From Apostichopus japonicus (taxonomy: Eukaryota; Echinodermata; Holothuroidea; Aspidochirotida; Stichopodidae), in NCBI RefSeq assembly GCF_037975245.1, contig NC_092581.1, positions 14,413,303-14,477,302 of the forward strand: DNA of 64,000 nucleotides, written 5' to 3'. Under the pieces are notes generated by a model. That model made no database searches. It had not been told where the DNA came from and saw nothing but the letters and a program-made list of their open reading frames with translations. Every line of letters begins with the position of its first letter. Within the stretch, counting starts at the first letter, position 1. Shown here piece by piece: positions 1-12,700 of this stretch. A program made the translations under genes and the position numbers.

Positions 1-800
1 AATGATTCCACAAGGCTTTCATCTTGTAGTCACATATTCACATTGTGAGGTTATGTACAAAAACAAAAACTCATTAATGTTGCAAATTTTGTATTCTGGT
101 AAACTCAACCTAACTTGTTTCATAGACAGAATGATTCCACAAGGCTTTCATCTTGTAGTCACAGACTCACATTGTAAGGTTATGTAAATTTACAAACACT
201 CACTAATGTTGCAAATTTTGTATTCTCATACTCAAGCTAAATTGTTTCATAGACAGAATGATTCCACAAGGCTTTCATCTTGTACTCACAGACCCACATT
301 GTAAGGTTATGTACAATTACAAACACTCATTAATGTTGAAAATTTTGTATTCTCATACTAGACCTACATTTCATAGACATAAAGATTGTGGGCTTTCATC
401 TTGTACTCACAGATTCACATTGTGAGGTTATGTACATATATACAAATACTCATTTAATATTGCAAATTTCGTATTCTTGTACTCAACCTAAATTGTTTCA
501 TAGACAGAAGGATTCTGGGCTTTCATCTTGTACTCACAGATTCACATTGTGAGTTTATGTACATATACAAACGCTCATTAATATTGACAATTTTGTATTC
601 TTGTACTCAAACCTAAATTGTTTCATAGACAGAAAGATTGTGGGCTTTCATCTTGTACTCACAGACTCACATTGTACCGTTATGTGTATATATACAAAGA
701 CTCATGTTGCATACTTTGTATATATTCTAACGACCAGCAATGCTTCTGTACTCAATCTAAGTTGTCTTATAGACACAAAGAGTCTTTCATCTACTTAACG
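1..800. repeat. tandem array of about 126-bp units
   Basis: Six near-complete copies and one degraded copy of a unit containing the words GGCTTTCATCTTGTA and TTTCATAGACAGA. The GGCTTTC word falls at 14, 143, 270, 391, 518 and 643, giving spacings of 129, 127, 121, 127 and 125 bases. The array is cut by the left window edge, so its true length is unknown. Short reading frames in it are by-products of the repeat. It lies in the PICALM intron downstream of exon 5, or beyond the gene's next exon, which is not in the window. Confidence 0.85.
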
Positions 801-3712
801 AAATACCAGTAATCTTAAATGATTAACTTTACTGTAAGAAACTGCAACCTTATGATATAACAAATCAACCATCATTGCTTCATTCATCGACCAAAAAAAC
901 TCATCAAATGCCACTTACAAGCACGAATCGGATGTAATACCCTTGAGATGTGCATTTACTTAAAGGATACTTTACCTGCATAATATATATGCTTACCTAG
1001 TAAGTTAATAATGCCGTCGTTGTAACAAGCGAACAACCTGATGCAGTCTTTGAAGAGGAGTAGAAAAGCACTGTTGATTACACCGTTACTCAGTATCGTC
1101 GAGTTCACCTGTTGGATGGAAACCAGAAGACCAGACCGATATTAGTTATTGATCTTAATTTTAAAGTAATCTCCAAAATTCAGACAAATGCTTTGAATGT
1201 CAAGGCTTTACCACTCGAGATATTAAGTGGCTTAAAGCCAGTGGATTTTTGCCATTCCCCAATAGAAAGAATAAAATGCACTTTCCTGCCAGGAAGATGT
1301 TGAGAACGTAGTATTACACATGATCAGTGTAACAAATGTCAGTGCTCAAAAACATCTGTACCTAACATAAGCCCTGTATTATTTGCATGTTATCATCAAA
1401 TACAAAAGTGGGCTGCTCCTTTTAACCTGGTAAGTAACTGAGGTGTGCTGGAATTTAGGAAAATGACAACAGGAACTTGAATTTATCTATTTTATTTTAA
1501 TAGCAAGAGGCTAAAATGTTTTGAAATCCTTTGCCTGGATATTAACCCTCGTTATGAGAGAGTACAATGAATGTGCAGTGTGAGTGTATAATTTTAAATT
1601 CATGGAGGCTCGGTACTACTACTTCAATTACAGAATTACAAGAAATGGTGAATGGGGGAAAAAAATTTGATATAAAGGTATCAGCTAGAGATGGAAAGCT
1701 ATAAATTTTATGCAGGATTACTGTAAATACATACATCTTTTACAGAAGCTTTCTTTCCAGTCGTCCTTGGTTTAATGTTTATACCATTTGATGCAATATC
1801 ACACACGATACGATATTACAATATGTCTAGGCATAGCAATACTACCGATCAAATACATTTCATCAATTTCAAGCCCATTATTGTTCACTTCTAAAGTGTA
1901 AAATCTAGAAGGATGTCATACCTTTACTTCTTCAGTTGCTGTCTCCTTCCCACCTGTTCCTTCTAATTCCCCCAACCCCTCCTCCTCTTTCCCCTTCTCC
2001 CACCCACCTTTTCTGTTCTCATACCAATCTACTTTTTCAGGCATAGCAATACTACCGATCAAATACATTTCATCAATTTCAAGCACATTATTGTTCACTT
2101 CTAAAGTGTAAAATCTAGAAGGATGTCATACCTTTACTTCTTCAGTTGCTGTCTCCTTCCCACCTGTTCCTTCCAATTCCCCCAACCCCTCCTCCTCTTT
2201 CCCCTTCTCCCACCCACCTTTTCTGTTCTCATCCCAATCTACTTTGTCAGCAGTCCTGTAATAATGTTTTATTTCATTTAATATTCTGTAGGTTTGGAAA
2301 AGATTATTGATCAAACTCAGCTACTTTATGACCTGGAGGGGGCATATAGCCATGGCTTACACCAAGAGGCTTGCTTACACCAAGACTGGATTTATTAATT
2401 CACCACGGATATTTCTCTTGAGCAGACAGTGGTTATTGCGACATACCAGATTAACAGTGCTTCGAGGTGAGTAACAAAAGCGTGTCACTGATATCTACGG
2501 CAAGTAACAAGATTGTACGCTTGCCGATACATTCCGGAGATTGTAGGAATACACCACCTGATAATTTAAGTTGACAGTATTTTCTCGGTAATTCCATGTC
2601 TCTCTTGGTGATTGACCCCAAATTACTGTAAATAGATTTTTGGGTTGAAAGTTAAGTTTTTGATGCTCTTTGAAGCTAATCTTCCTTCACTATGTAGATG
2701 GTTAACTTCACTGTTCCTGATGCATTTCTTCAAACAATGTTTGGAAAAGTTAAGAAAACCAATTTTGCACTCTACAATATGCCTGTGAAAGAATGTTATG
2801 AAAGAATTTCCGAAAGCAACATTAATTTATGACAATAAAAACGTTGAACTTACTTCAAAGTCTAACAGGGAATCCAGATGAGTCTGAAGGCTTGGCAAAG
2901 CTTTAAGAAGCTGTAATAGAAAAGAATGTAAATAAACATTTATGTTTATTGATTCTAAATTATAAATCTATACCAACACCAACTCAACCATTTCCAGCAT
3001 CCATGCCAATAGAACCACATATAAGAGCACCATCACCTCCAACAGCAAAACCATCATACCAAAGCATCCTTCCGACAGCATTAGTAACCACTATTCCCCA
3101 CCAGCAGTAGAACCATCATCAACACATCATATACAAACAAAATAACCTCCAACTTAAGCTACATATCATGATGCACCACTTATCTGAAAAGCACCACTTA
3201 TCCCACAAGCACCACTTATCCGACAAGCACCACTGATAACATAGTCTCTATCAGCATCACCCCCACAGCCATCAGCATACCAGCAACATGGAATCCACTA
3301 ACATCCCACACCCGTACCACACCCCCATCAACATAAGTACCACCACTGCTATCGGCAGCAATGTCTCCAACAACATTACCTTCACTACTATAGAAGCATT
3401 TCTTAAAGCAACACCAACCAATACACACCACTAATAGCATATCCTCCAGTAGTACTAGCACCTTTCTTAAGAGCACCACAAGGACAAGCCCAATCTCCTT
3501 TAACCCTTCTACAACATATTAAGGACTACCAAATTACACATTGGTACAGTAACAAATATTAGACTGACAACTTCAGAAAACTTTTAAATTTGAAGAGCTA
3601 TCCCAAAAAAAAACACCAAAAAAACAATTGGTTGTTTTTTTATCCAAAGTCTTATACCAAATTTAAAAACTTTGGTTGCTTTACAGTATTTCCAGCGTGA
3701 ACACAGTCATAC
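801..3712. other. PICALM intron 5 (partial), no exon recognised
   Basis: I searched this stretch on the minus strand for the next ANTH-domain exon, expected to begin with a Leu-Leu-Lys-Thr-like run, and did not find it. It holds the 210-bp duplication at 1829-2248 and a degenerate CA/ACC-rich block at about 2970-3500. Otherwise it looks like non-coding AT-rich DNA. Confidence 0.5.
1829..2248. repeat. 210-bp tandem duplication
   Basis: Two adjacent copies (1829-2038 and 2039-2248) are offset by exactly 210 bases and differ at only a handful of positions, so the duplication is recent. Each copy contains a strongly pyrimidine-rich tract on the plus strand. Its complement gives a Glu/Gly/Lys-rich open frame ending just before a GTATGA donor-like site. 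Confidence 0.9.
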
Positions 3713-3752
3713 CTTTTCTGTACTCATTGTTCGCACGACTCCTTCCTCCTTC
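3713..3752 (-). CDS. PICALM: PICALM exon 5
   Basis: Residues 152-164. A 40-base exon with acceptor TTTTCAG just above 3752 and donor GTATGA below 3713. The first base completes the Gly codon started in exon 4. The peptide KEEGVVRTMSTEK corresponds to the G(A/V)MRTMNTEK segment of the family. It ends in phase 0. Confidence 0.85.
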
Positions 3753-6700
3753 CTGAAAATGAAAGAAAGGAAAAGTTTGACATTTTGATTTTCAGATGGA
3801 GAAGTCAATGCGAGCCCAATAGGAAATAAGGAATTACACATTAGACCAGAAATACAGCCATTTGTTGAAACCCTAATAATGAGGAAGTCCACTCACTGGG
3901 TGAAGAAGACCTTACAGTAATTGGTCATACCACCAATTGCTCAGCCAATTGTTTTACTTTTTAAACTTCCTTTAACCCAAAATACTTTCATACTGTATAT
4001 AATGTATTAGTAACATTTTTCACAAAAAAAACAACAAATAAATAATTACCTGAATGAGATGATTTAATCCCATTATATTTCACTCTCTCATCAATATTTC
4101 TTTCCTAATTACCTACACCTCCCCTTCACAGCAACGAATCCCACTCCCACTGAATCACTTTCTGAACACCCACTGGGTACCATACCACCCACCCACCCTC
4201 CTCTTCCCCCCCCCTCATCTCCCTCCCAATTTTCAAAAAGAAAATACCATCCTCATTCTTCAGCTCAATGATATTTTAAGCTATTGAATACCAACAAATA
4301 ACACCAAAGTATCAGTGCTAGTTTGAGTAGTACCACTTAAGTACATGTATAAATACATAAACTAATCTCTGGATAAAAATCACCTTCTGCACTCCATTCA
4401 AATTAGGATTAAATCCTGTACAAATACAAACATGAACTCTGAACGTTAACTTGGCTATACCACACACAGTATCTTGAGTTAAATCTTGATCAGGCATTTA
4501 GTTTATGCTCCGTTAGTATTGTAAATTAGTACTTGTCAGAAACTGTTAGGTACTTTAAAGGTCTACAGGCACCTACAAACAACATTGCCCTAATCACTCT
4601 AATAGGCATTAAAATCATGAAAAATATTAACTGCAACTCCCAACAAAATCCATCAAAGATTGATCATTTTACAAGTCTTTTCTTAAATCTCATTTGATTT
4701 ATGAATGATGTAAAGCCGGGAGTGACTGCCTGATTTTCTGTTATAATATATTCCTTTGTATTTACAGCCTTTGTTTGAAGGACTCTGAACATTTTATTAC
4801 CTGCTTTGAAAAGAGGAACATCACTTTATTCAAATGCTATGTAGGCTTGTAATTAGGGTTAACTTATTTAGGGCTAAAATAAGAAATTTTGATGAGGGCA
4901 ACACTCCACGTCACAGTTTGTATGTATTTAATGAGGTTCCCTGGATTTATCAAAACTTCAAATGTGCACATCTTGGAAACAAAAAGAGCTTTACAAAACG
5001 TTCAACAGATTTTGCACCCAGTTGGGATAATTTTTTCTGTACTGTAGTGTCATGTCCAGCTTCAGAGCACTCGTATGGTCAATATGAGCACTATGAATAT
5101 GTTTCTATCAGATCAAGGTTAGGAACTGTTTGTACTGTCAATATGAGTGCTTTGAGAGCATGATATTGGTGTACAGTTTAGAGAGGTACTAGCATTAGGA
5201 AATTGGTTCAACTGGCTGGATTTCGAATGGGAACATCACACACAATAAATGAACTGAATATGGGGCAAACTAGATGTTTGTAGTACTTTAACTAGCTTAA
5301 AATCTAGCAAGCCGATATTGTTGTTTTTGTTTGTATGTTTAATTATCCCCATTAAGCCTGCTAAGAAGCTATTCTTATGCTGCTTGGAAAGACCAGAAGG
5401 AGAGAAAGAGAGAGATTAAAAAGAGAAAGCTTTCCTTGCTTAAATCAAAGACTAGGTGATGATAGTATCTGACATTTTACAACAGGTTGGTCAGCTCAAA
5501 GTGTCAGAAGGCCTACATTTAATTATTCATCACTGTGGGCTACTAAAACTGTCCAGAATATCCTTTAATTAAGGAGGTAGTGAACAGTAAGTAGCCCAGG
5601 GTAATAAATAATTTACCATGCTGACTATGAGAGATACCCCAAAACCAACCAGCATGCAGACTAACTGGTACTGTACATGAAAATATCATGTCAACTTCTT
5701 CTCTTCCAGATAAAACTGACTCATAACCTAACGGAAGCCAGTTTGTTGATTCAATTAATATCGAATGGAGTAAATAGGAACTCCAGTACCTGAACGAAAA
5801 TTTGGTTTGTGATGTCAACAGGGTCAAGTTTGGCTAAACAAAACATTCTCAAAGTTTGTGCTAGACATGCACTGAAGAACTTCCTAGTAGTAGTTTGGGA
5901 TGGCAGAGGGTAGTGACCTTAGAGAGTCATTGTGGCCGGAGTTGGTGGGGGGGGGGTGAGGGAGGGGACCTGCAAGAATGTTACTAGTTTGTAGGCATGT
6001 TGGATCTGAGTGCATCTATATTGGGGACAGGTTAGAGAAGAATGAAGTAAATTGCAATTTAGTATGTTTGTAGGAAAACCTATCCACTTTTAGTTATTTG
6101 CAATGTACCTCATTTCTTTCAGTGGAAAATTCTTCTACCAAGTAACCTTTACTTATAAACCAATGTGGATAAACTGCCTTGACACTTAATAAGTCCTTCT
6201 CAAAACTACCTTTCCATGGATGTAAAGTACTGTCTGAAGAGAACTGGTCGGACTCAAGGCCACCCTCTTCATGTGAAATTACACAACTTGGGACAGACCA
6301 AGGGAGACAGGCGCAGAAGAGATCGACTAAAAGACAACAAGCAAGAAAGTCTGAAGTCTTGGGCACCATTCTCTACTAGAAACCATATATACATGTATAC
6401 TGAGGACTGCTGTCAAAGTAGATTGGGGTAAGAACAGCAATGGTGAGTGGGAGAGGGGAGGGGGTGAGAGAGGGGGTGGGAGAAGGAGTGATTGGGAAAT
6501 GGAAGGAAAAGGTGGGAGGAGGCAGAGGATGAAGAAGTACATGTATTACAAAATGTTGAAATACACAGGGAGAGAGATATTGTTGGCAAAATAGTAACAT
6601 TCATAAATGCACTTCAAATATTGCATGCCCCACCTTAATTATTCATTTTTTAATACTACTTTTAATACTTCGTTTATACATCATTCAGAAAACTAGGGGC

Positions 6701-9700
6701 AAAAAACACATATGCAGTATATATGCAATGCTATGCAATAAAGTATCGAATAGTCCAACATCAGGATACAGAAAAACATCAAACCAAGGCAAACATGGAC
6801 TCAAAACAGAAAATACTTTTAGAATGAATTATACGACGAAAGTAGAAAGTTAACTGATGTGGAGGGTCTGCAACAAAGAGGAAAACTGCTACAAAGGATA
6901 AGTGTGCCCATTTGATATATAGCAGCTAATATATATATATCGATTTAAACAGAAAGTCACCATCAAAAGGGGAATAACTAAATCTATGTAAGTTCTGGTC
7001 AAGAAGGGTAATGTACTGTACAATACACAAGAAGCTACAAACACAACATTTTATGCAGAATACATTACTTTAAGGGGACCAAAATCACTTGGTTAGTCGG
7101 ACTGAACACAAAATGTTAAAAGCATACACAGATACTTCTCATTCCCAGCTCTGTCTAGAACTCCACAGTCCACACAATAATTATTTCTTTTGGATGGTCG
7201 GTTAAGTACTAAACGATGGAGATGGTTAAATGCCTCTAGGAGAGGTATCAATGTTTAATTCACACTTGATCATTCAATTTCTGAATTATGTGTTAGATTA
7301 TATATGCTAACCAAAATCCTATTAATATTGATGCGTAAAGAAAGGATTTTAAGTTGCATTTCAGTACTAAAACTACACCAATTCTACTTCCTCAAGAACA
7401 CTCAAGAATTCATTACTATTATTGTAGACAAACCTTCCACCCAAATGTTGTAAATTTAAATCCTTACACCCCCCCCCTCACTCCCCCATGTAGCTCTCTC
7501 TCTGTTACAAATTTGTACTACTGGATGGTAAATAATCACAACAATTAATGAAATAATACCTACTGTCACACTCCTTACTTATACGCAATGCAGCTTAGAC
7601 CAAAGTTGGTTTTTGTGTTAGGATATGTTTTGTTATATTTACACTAAAATGTAAACAGACTTTTCCTACGATATTAAGTTAACATATATGGGACAGTATA
7701 ACTAACCGTACACTTAAGTACATTCAAATCAATGAAAAAATTTATGCTGCAATTGCAACTTGCTATTTACTTCAAATTCTCCCGACTATGAAATCCTTCA
7801 TTCACAGACAACATTTGCATGTAAACCTACAGTATAGGGAAAAACAGCCCTGTTTCAATGAATAAATCATGTTTGGTTAATTTGCTTCTGTTAATTGCTT
7901 CTGTTTCTAATTCTTCTGTTTGTAAAACACAGTTTTGTATTTGTATCCATATATAATGTTCTTATGTAGAAAGCTGGAACTAATACTGCTTTCACAATCT
8001 TATTTGCGTAGAGTAGTTCTGCCAATCAGAAGTTTGTTACTATACAAAGATACTATGTTATCACATCTATGTATTTAAATGCCACAGAGGGTACTTCGGT
8101 ACAGGGAAGTTTTCTGCAAGCAAACTTACGTTTTCCTTGAAAGGTAAACATGGACATAAAAAGAAATGAAGCAAAGAGAGACATCATACAAAGCAAGGAT
8201 TATAAAATCAGACTAAAGATTGCAAAATAGAGGAAAATTCAAGCAATGGAAAATTATGCTACTTACATGACCATTTTTATGTGAAGACAATTTACATGCA
8301 TTTCAAATGTTTGTGCTTAAGTGCACACAAAGTATTTTGCACAGCTACTGTAGTGCACATGGTGGTAGGCAACTAAAATACTATGGGCCAATGACCAAAT
8401 GGCTGGAAATTGCCTCAGTACTACTGTACTAACTAGCCTTTGTAATATTTGTGTAGGAAACAACAAGCTCATTCCTTCCGTCCAAATGTCGATTCTGAAG
8501 CACTTTCCAATCCTGCTTTCAATACAATTTAGGTTTAATTACCGTGGTACGGAAAAGAGAAAAAAAATATTGATATTCCATGTTGCACAGGCAGGTGTCT
8601 CTTATCGCCTATTACATTAAGTGCATGTATTGTACTTAATACAATCGTATCAGTGCAGGTAATACTGTAGGTTGTCAGGCATGTATTCAGTACTCAACAC
8701 TACACAGAACATTACAGCTTCTGGGTTTGTTCTGAATACCTAACAAATGTTACAGTATTATCCTGTGATAACCCGTTCCCCCCCTTCCCCTACCCCAAAT
8801 ACTTGATGCCCTTGCTCTAAACTGACGGTTAACGACCTATGGATCAAGAACCCATGTTTAAGTGGGCAAAGGATTTTTGATGGGTCGCGAGACGGCTGTT
8901 CTAAACTTTATATATATGGATCCCGTCGTAATATGTCAGACTCGATGACAAAGTATTAAATATTTCCTGTAGTGAAGTGATATAAAAAGGTGCCTTACTG
9001 TTTAATTTAATTTTGGGAAATACACATGAACTATACAGTTTTACAGTGAACAGACAAACATTTGAGAATATTTTTTTCTTTTTTTACATTGCACTTAATT
9101 TTTACATGTTAACGTTTGATCCACAGTCATGTTGTTTTTCGTTTATTGAAAATGTTTCCATATTTGCAAGAGTCTTCAAACTGCCCAACAAAATGCAAAA
9201 AAGGCTGTAACTCTCTGTCTACTGAACTTGCCTTGCTTTATGTCAAATTATTTGTGTTTACAAAACTACAGTACGGTCAAAAATGCATGAGGTATGATCC
9301 TGAGGCACCAACTGACATTTTTTGGCAATTTTTCTTTCTCTTTTCTGACATATATCAAACAATGACTGAGTTACCAACAACTCAAGATGACAAAAACAAA
9401 TAAGAAGCCTCCCCCTCTCCCCCCCCCCCAAAAAAAAATACATGTGATACTCTTAAACCTTCATGCTGCCTGCAATCCAATCTACGAAACGACTCCAAAA
9501 GGCAGACACCATGTATTGATGTACAGTATAACACTGTTAATGTGTACAGTATGACAATGGTTTTGATTACAAAATTCTCATTCCAGTGATGGGCAATAAT
9601 TACTGATTGGCTGTAGGTTTCAATGCTCTCGAGGTAGGCTTCGTATGCTAACGTTAGATATACAGAATGATAATTCAACATGCAAATTTGCATTAAGATC

Positions 9701-12700
9701 ACTATATAGTGGTTACCTATACAGTACGGTACATAATAATAACAATTATATATAACAATAATAACCATAATTATAATAATAATAATGTTAGATACAAAAT
9801 GATAATTCAACATGCAAATTTGCATATAAGATCACTATATAGTAGTTACCCATATAGTACTGTACATAATAATAAAAATAATAATTATAATAATAATAAC
9901 GTTATAACGTATACAGAATGATAATTCAATATGCAAATTTGCATAAGATCACTATATAGTAGTTACCCATACAGTACGGTACATAATAATAATAATAATA
10001 ATTATAATAATAATAATGATAAAACAGTGGTTTTATATAGCACTAAAGCAGAAACAAGAGGTGTAGTTGCTCGGGGCTCTTAACAAACAAGTCAATCGCA
10101 ATCAAATGAACAAGTAAAGGGATGAGTCTTTAGGTAACTCTTAAACGTAGAAAGTTTGATGCAAAATCTAATCTGGTCTGGTAGCTGGCTCCACAGATAA
10201 GGAGCAGAGTAGACAAAACATCGGTACCTGTATATATTTAATTAATAGTTCTAAAACTATAAGTTCATTGTCATTTTTACTGTTCAAGATGGTTAAAGGA
10301 GACACAACATCATTGGTCTCTACAGATGTTACAGGGATTACTGTCCTTTAAGCAACCTTCCCCAACACAGCTAAGGAAAATCTTATATAAAGTATCAACC
10401 CATACCAAGAATAACCAGGCACCTCGCAGCTTGAAAGATCACTCACCTACATGTACACAATTACATATAATTTGCGAGTTTGCAAGGTAATCTTGCAAAG
10501 GATATAATACCTGACAAAGACATTTAATCCTGCTCGAGCACCATTCTTTAATCCCCCACAGGAACCTGTCCATTTAAATTTACATATTAGCTGCACAGCC
10601 AAGACCCTGCCTCAAATATTTGATACAAGGTATAGATTGGCAAAGACTTTCTTCAACTATTTTTGCACAGTTTTACTGTACCCCACACATGAAAGAAAAA
10701 ACAAAGTTCTATTAATACCAACTGCTGAATTGATCTTGGATGACATGCTAGGTTGATCATTTACAAATAGAATCTCAATTGATGGGGTACAGAGCAGTGA
10801 ACACTTGGTGTCACTATTTTAAGTGACCTCATGCACGTTCACACCCTCTCAGTGTTGCTCTGATACCATGTGGGCTATTCTTGCATTTCTTCCACCCTCC
10901 CCCCCCCTCCCGCTCACCAACTCTTTTCAACTGAGAGTACCAAATCTACTCTGATATCATGTGGGCTGTTCTGCATTTCATCCACCCCCTCACTCCCCAA
11001 CTCTTTTCCACTGAGAGTACTAAATCTATACCATGTGGGTTATACCATGTGGGCTGTTGTGCATTTTATCCACCCTCCCCCCCCCCACTCCCCAACTCTT
11101 TTCAACTGAGAATACCAAATTTTGAAAATGATAAATTGTTGCAAAAAACTTGTTAAGAAAGGGGTGGGAAAGTGGATGGGGGAGGAAGAGATGCACACAG
11201 TCAGTTTAAGCTTGGAGAATTCCTACTCCTTACCAAAACCTCTCAATTATCAAATCTCTCAGAAACAAATTATTTGATTTGATGAGTAAATGGGTTCCCA
11301 GGGAATAATTTATCTGGTATATATGTCATAGCAAAATGCAAAGACAAACTTTCAAATGAAGGGAATGTTTCAGTGCAGGATATGTTGCTAAATATAGATA
11401 TATCCTGAAATTAAACATATTCACCTTTAAATTTCTGGAATATATTATTTAGTAAGTTTTTCATCAGTCTGAATGTAATTTTTTAATGATACACCTGTTT
11501 TAAGATCTCTTGGAATTTTTCCCACAAACTTGGTTTGTTTTAACCTTCATATCAACCAAACAACAACAGAGTACAAAAGGAGAACATTAAATATCACTTC
11601 ACCTTTGGCAATCTTTAAATTATGCCCACCCATTTTTTGAGAGCAATAAAAAATTTCTGTCCTTTTTCTGTACCATGATTTGGGTGACTGATAGATGTAT
11701 GGATATGTGACTTGACTATATTTGAGGTATCATGTACAAAATAAACTCCCAAGTGATGCTTCTTGAGCTATAAATAAAGCTTTGAAGATTTTCACATTTC
11801 CGGATCTTGGCTGACCTCAACTGACCTTTGACCGGCATCAAACCTAATAGAGGCCCTGGACTCGTTTTTTTGGATAAACCACTTTGCCAAGTGTGACAAT
11901 TGTCAGCATTTCCCATCTTTAGGTTCCCAAAGGGCAACTAAACCCCAAGAAGTAATGTTAGGTTTAAAGAAATGAAAAAACCTGTAATCATGGAAGTTTG
12001 TTTCTCTGAGATTATGTCAAATCATCATCATTGAAAAAGTAGTCACACCCTGGATAAATAACTTACCCTCTCTTGGCTCTGCAGAAGTCAAACGCCATGT
12101 TCCTGTATGAGTATGCTTTTTGGTTTAGATACATGGAGTATTTTCTAACAAAAGTTGACATCTCATAACCTAAAAACGGAGAAGAGAAGAAACTAGTTTC
12201 CATTCATAATGCTAAAGATAAAAAATATAACAAAATAAAAATAACATAGTCAAAGCAGTTTTTGCATTTGGTTAGTAATTTTAATACTAAGCCTACCAAG
12301 TATTACTCAGAAATATGACCGTCACCATTGAACAAACTAAGACAATGTTCATCACAGATTTCTTAATCAAAAGTTAAGAACTAAGTAGTCAATGTTCTTT
12401 TCAAATCTTTGCTAATCACTTCTACAGACTTTGGGAGGAAGAATGCTGGATCTCCAGTTGCCCAAAATGCTACACAAACATAGAGATACTGCAATTTTAA
12501 TACCTACACATAACATCAATCAATTGGTATTCTCAATATTTCAAAATGAGCAAAATTCACAGACCTCAAAATATTACTAAGCAAAATTGTAAACACATAG
12601 CTCTTTGAATTAATGTTGCCAAGACGACCATAAACCTGGAACAGGCAATAAAGGGGTAGGTATTTGATATTAAATGTGTGTCCTCCACAAAGTTATCTTT

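Larger units (their letters stand above)
3753..12066. other. PICALM intron 4
   Basis: No exon or RNA gene recognised. It contains one copy of the GACAGGTAAG-type dispersed repeat (about 5941-6052), the octamer-palindrome array (9650-10020), a dispersed repeat (10021-10240), a 90-bp triplicate (10858-11120) and a DR1-bearing repeat fragment near 11800-11850. The remainder is AT-rich with scattered C or G runs. Confidence 0.6.

Noticed and set aside
1112-1303. 63-codon plus-strand frame
   Set aside because: No recognisable motif and no acceptor/donor pair fitting a gene; opposite strand to PICALM.
1916-2314. Minus-strand Glu/Gly/Lys frames as the next PICALM exon
   Set aside because: The sequence does not resemble the ANTH domain, and the nearest acceptor gives the wrong phase after exon 5.
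3216-3479. 87-codon minus-strand frame rich in Val, Gly and Leu
   Set aside because: Arises from a degenerate ACC/ATC-rich tract; no homology and no splice context.
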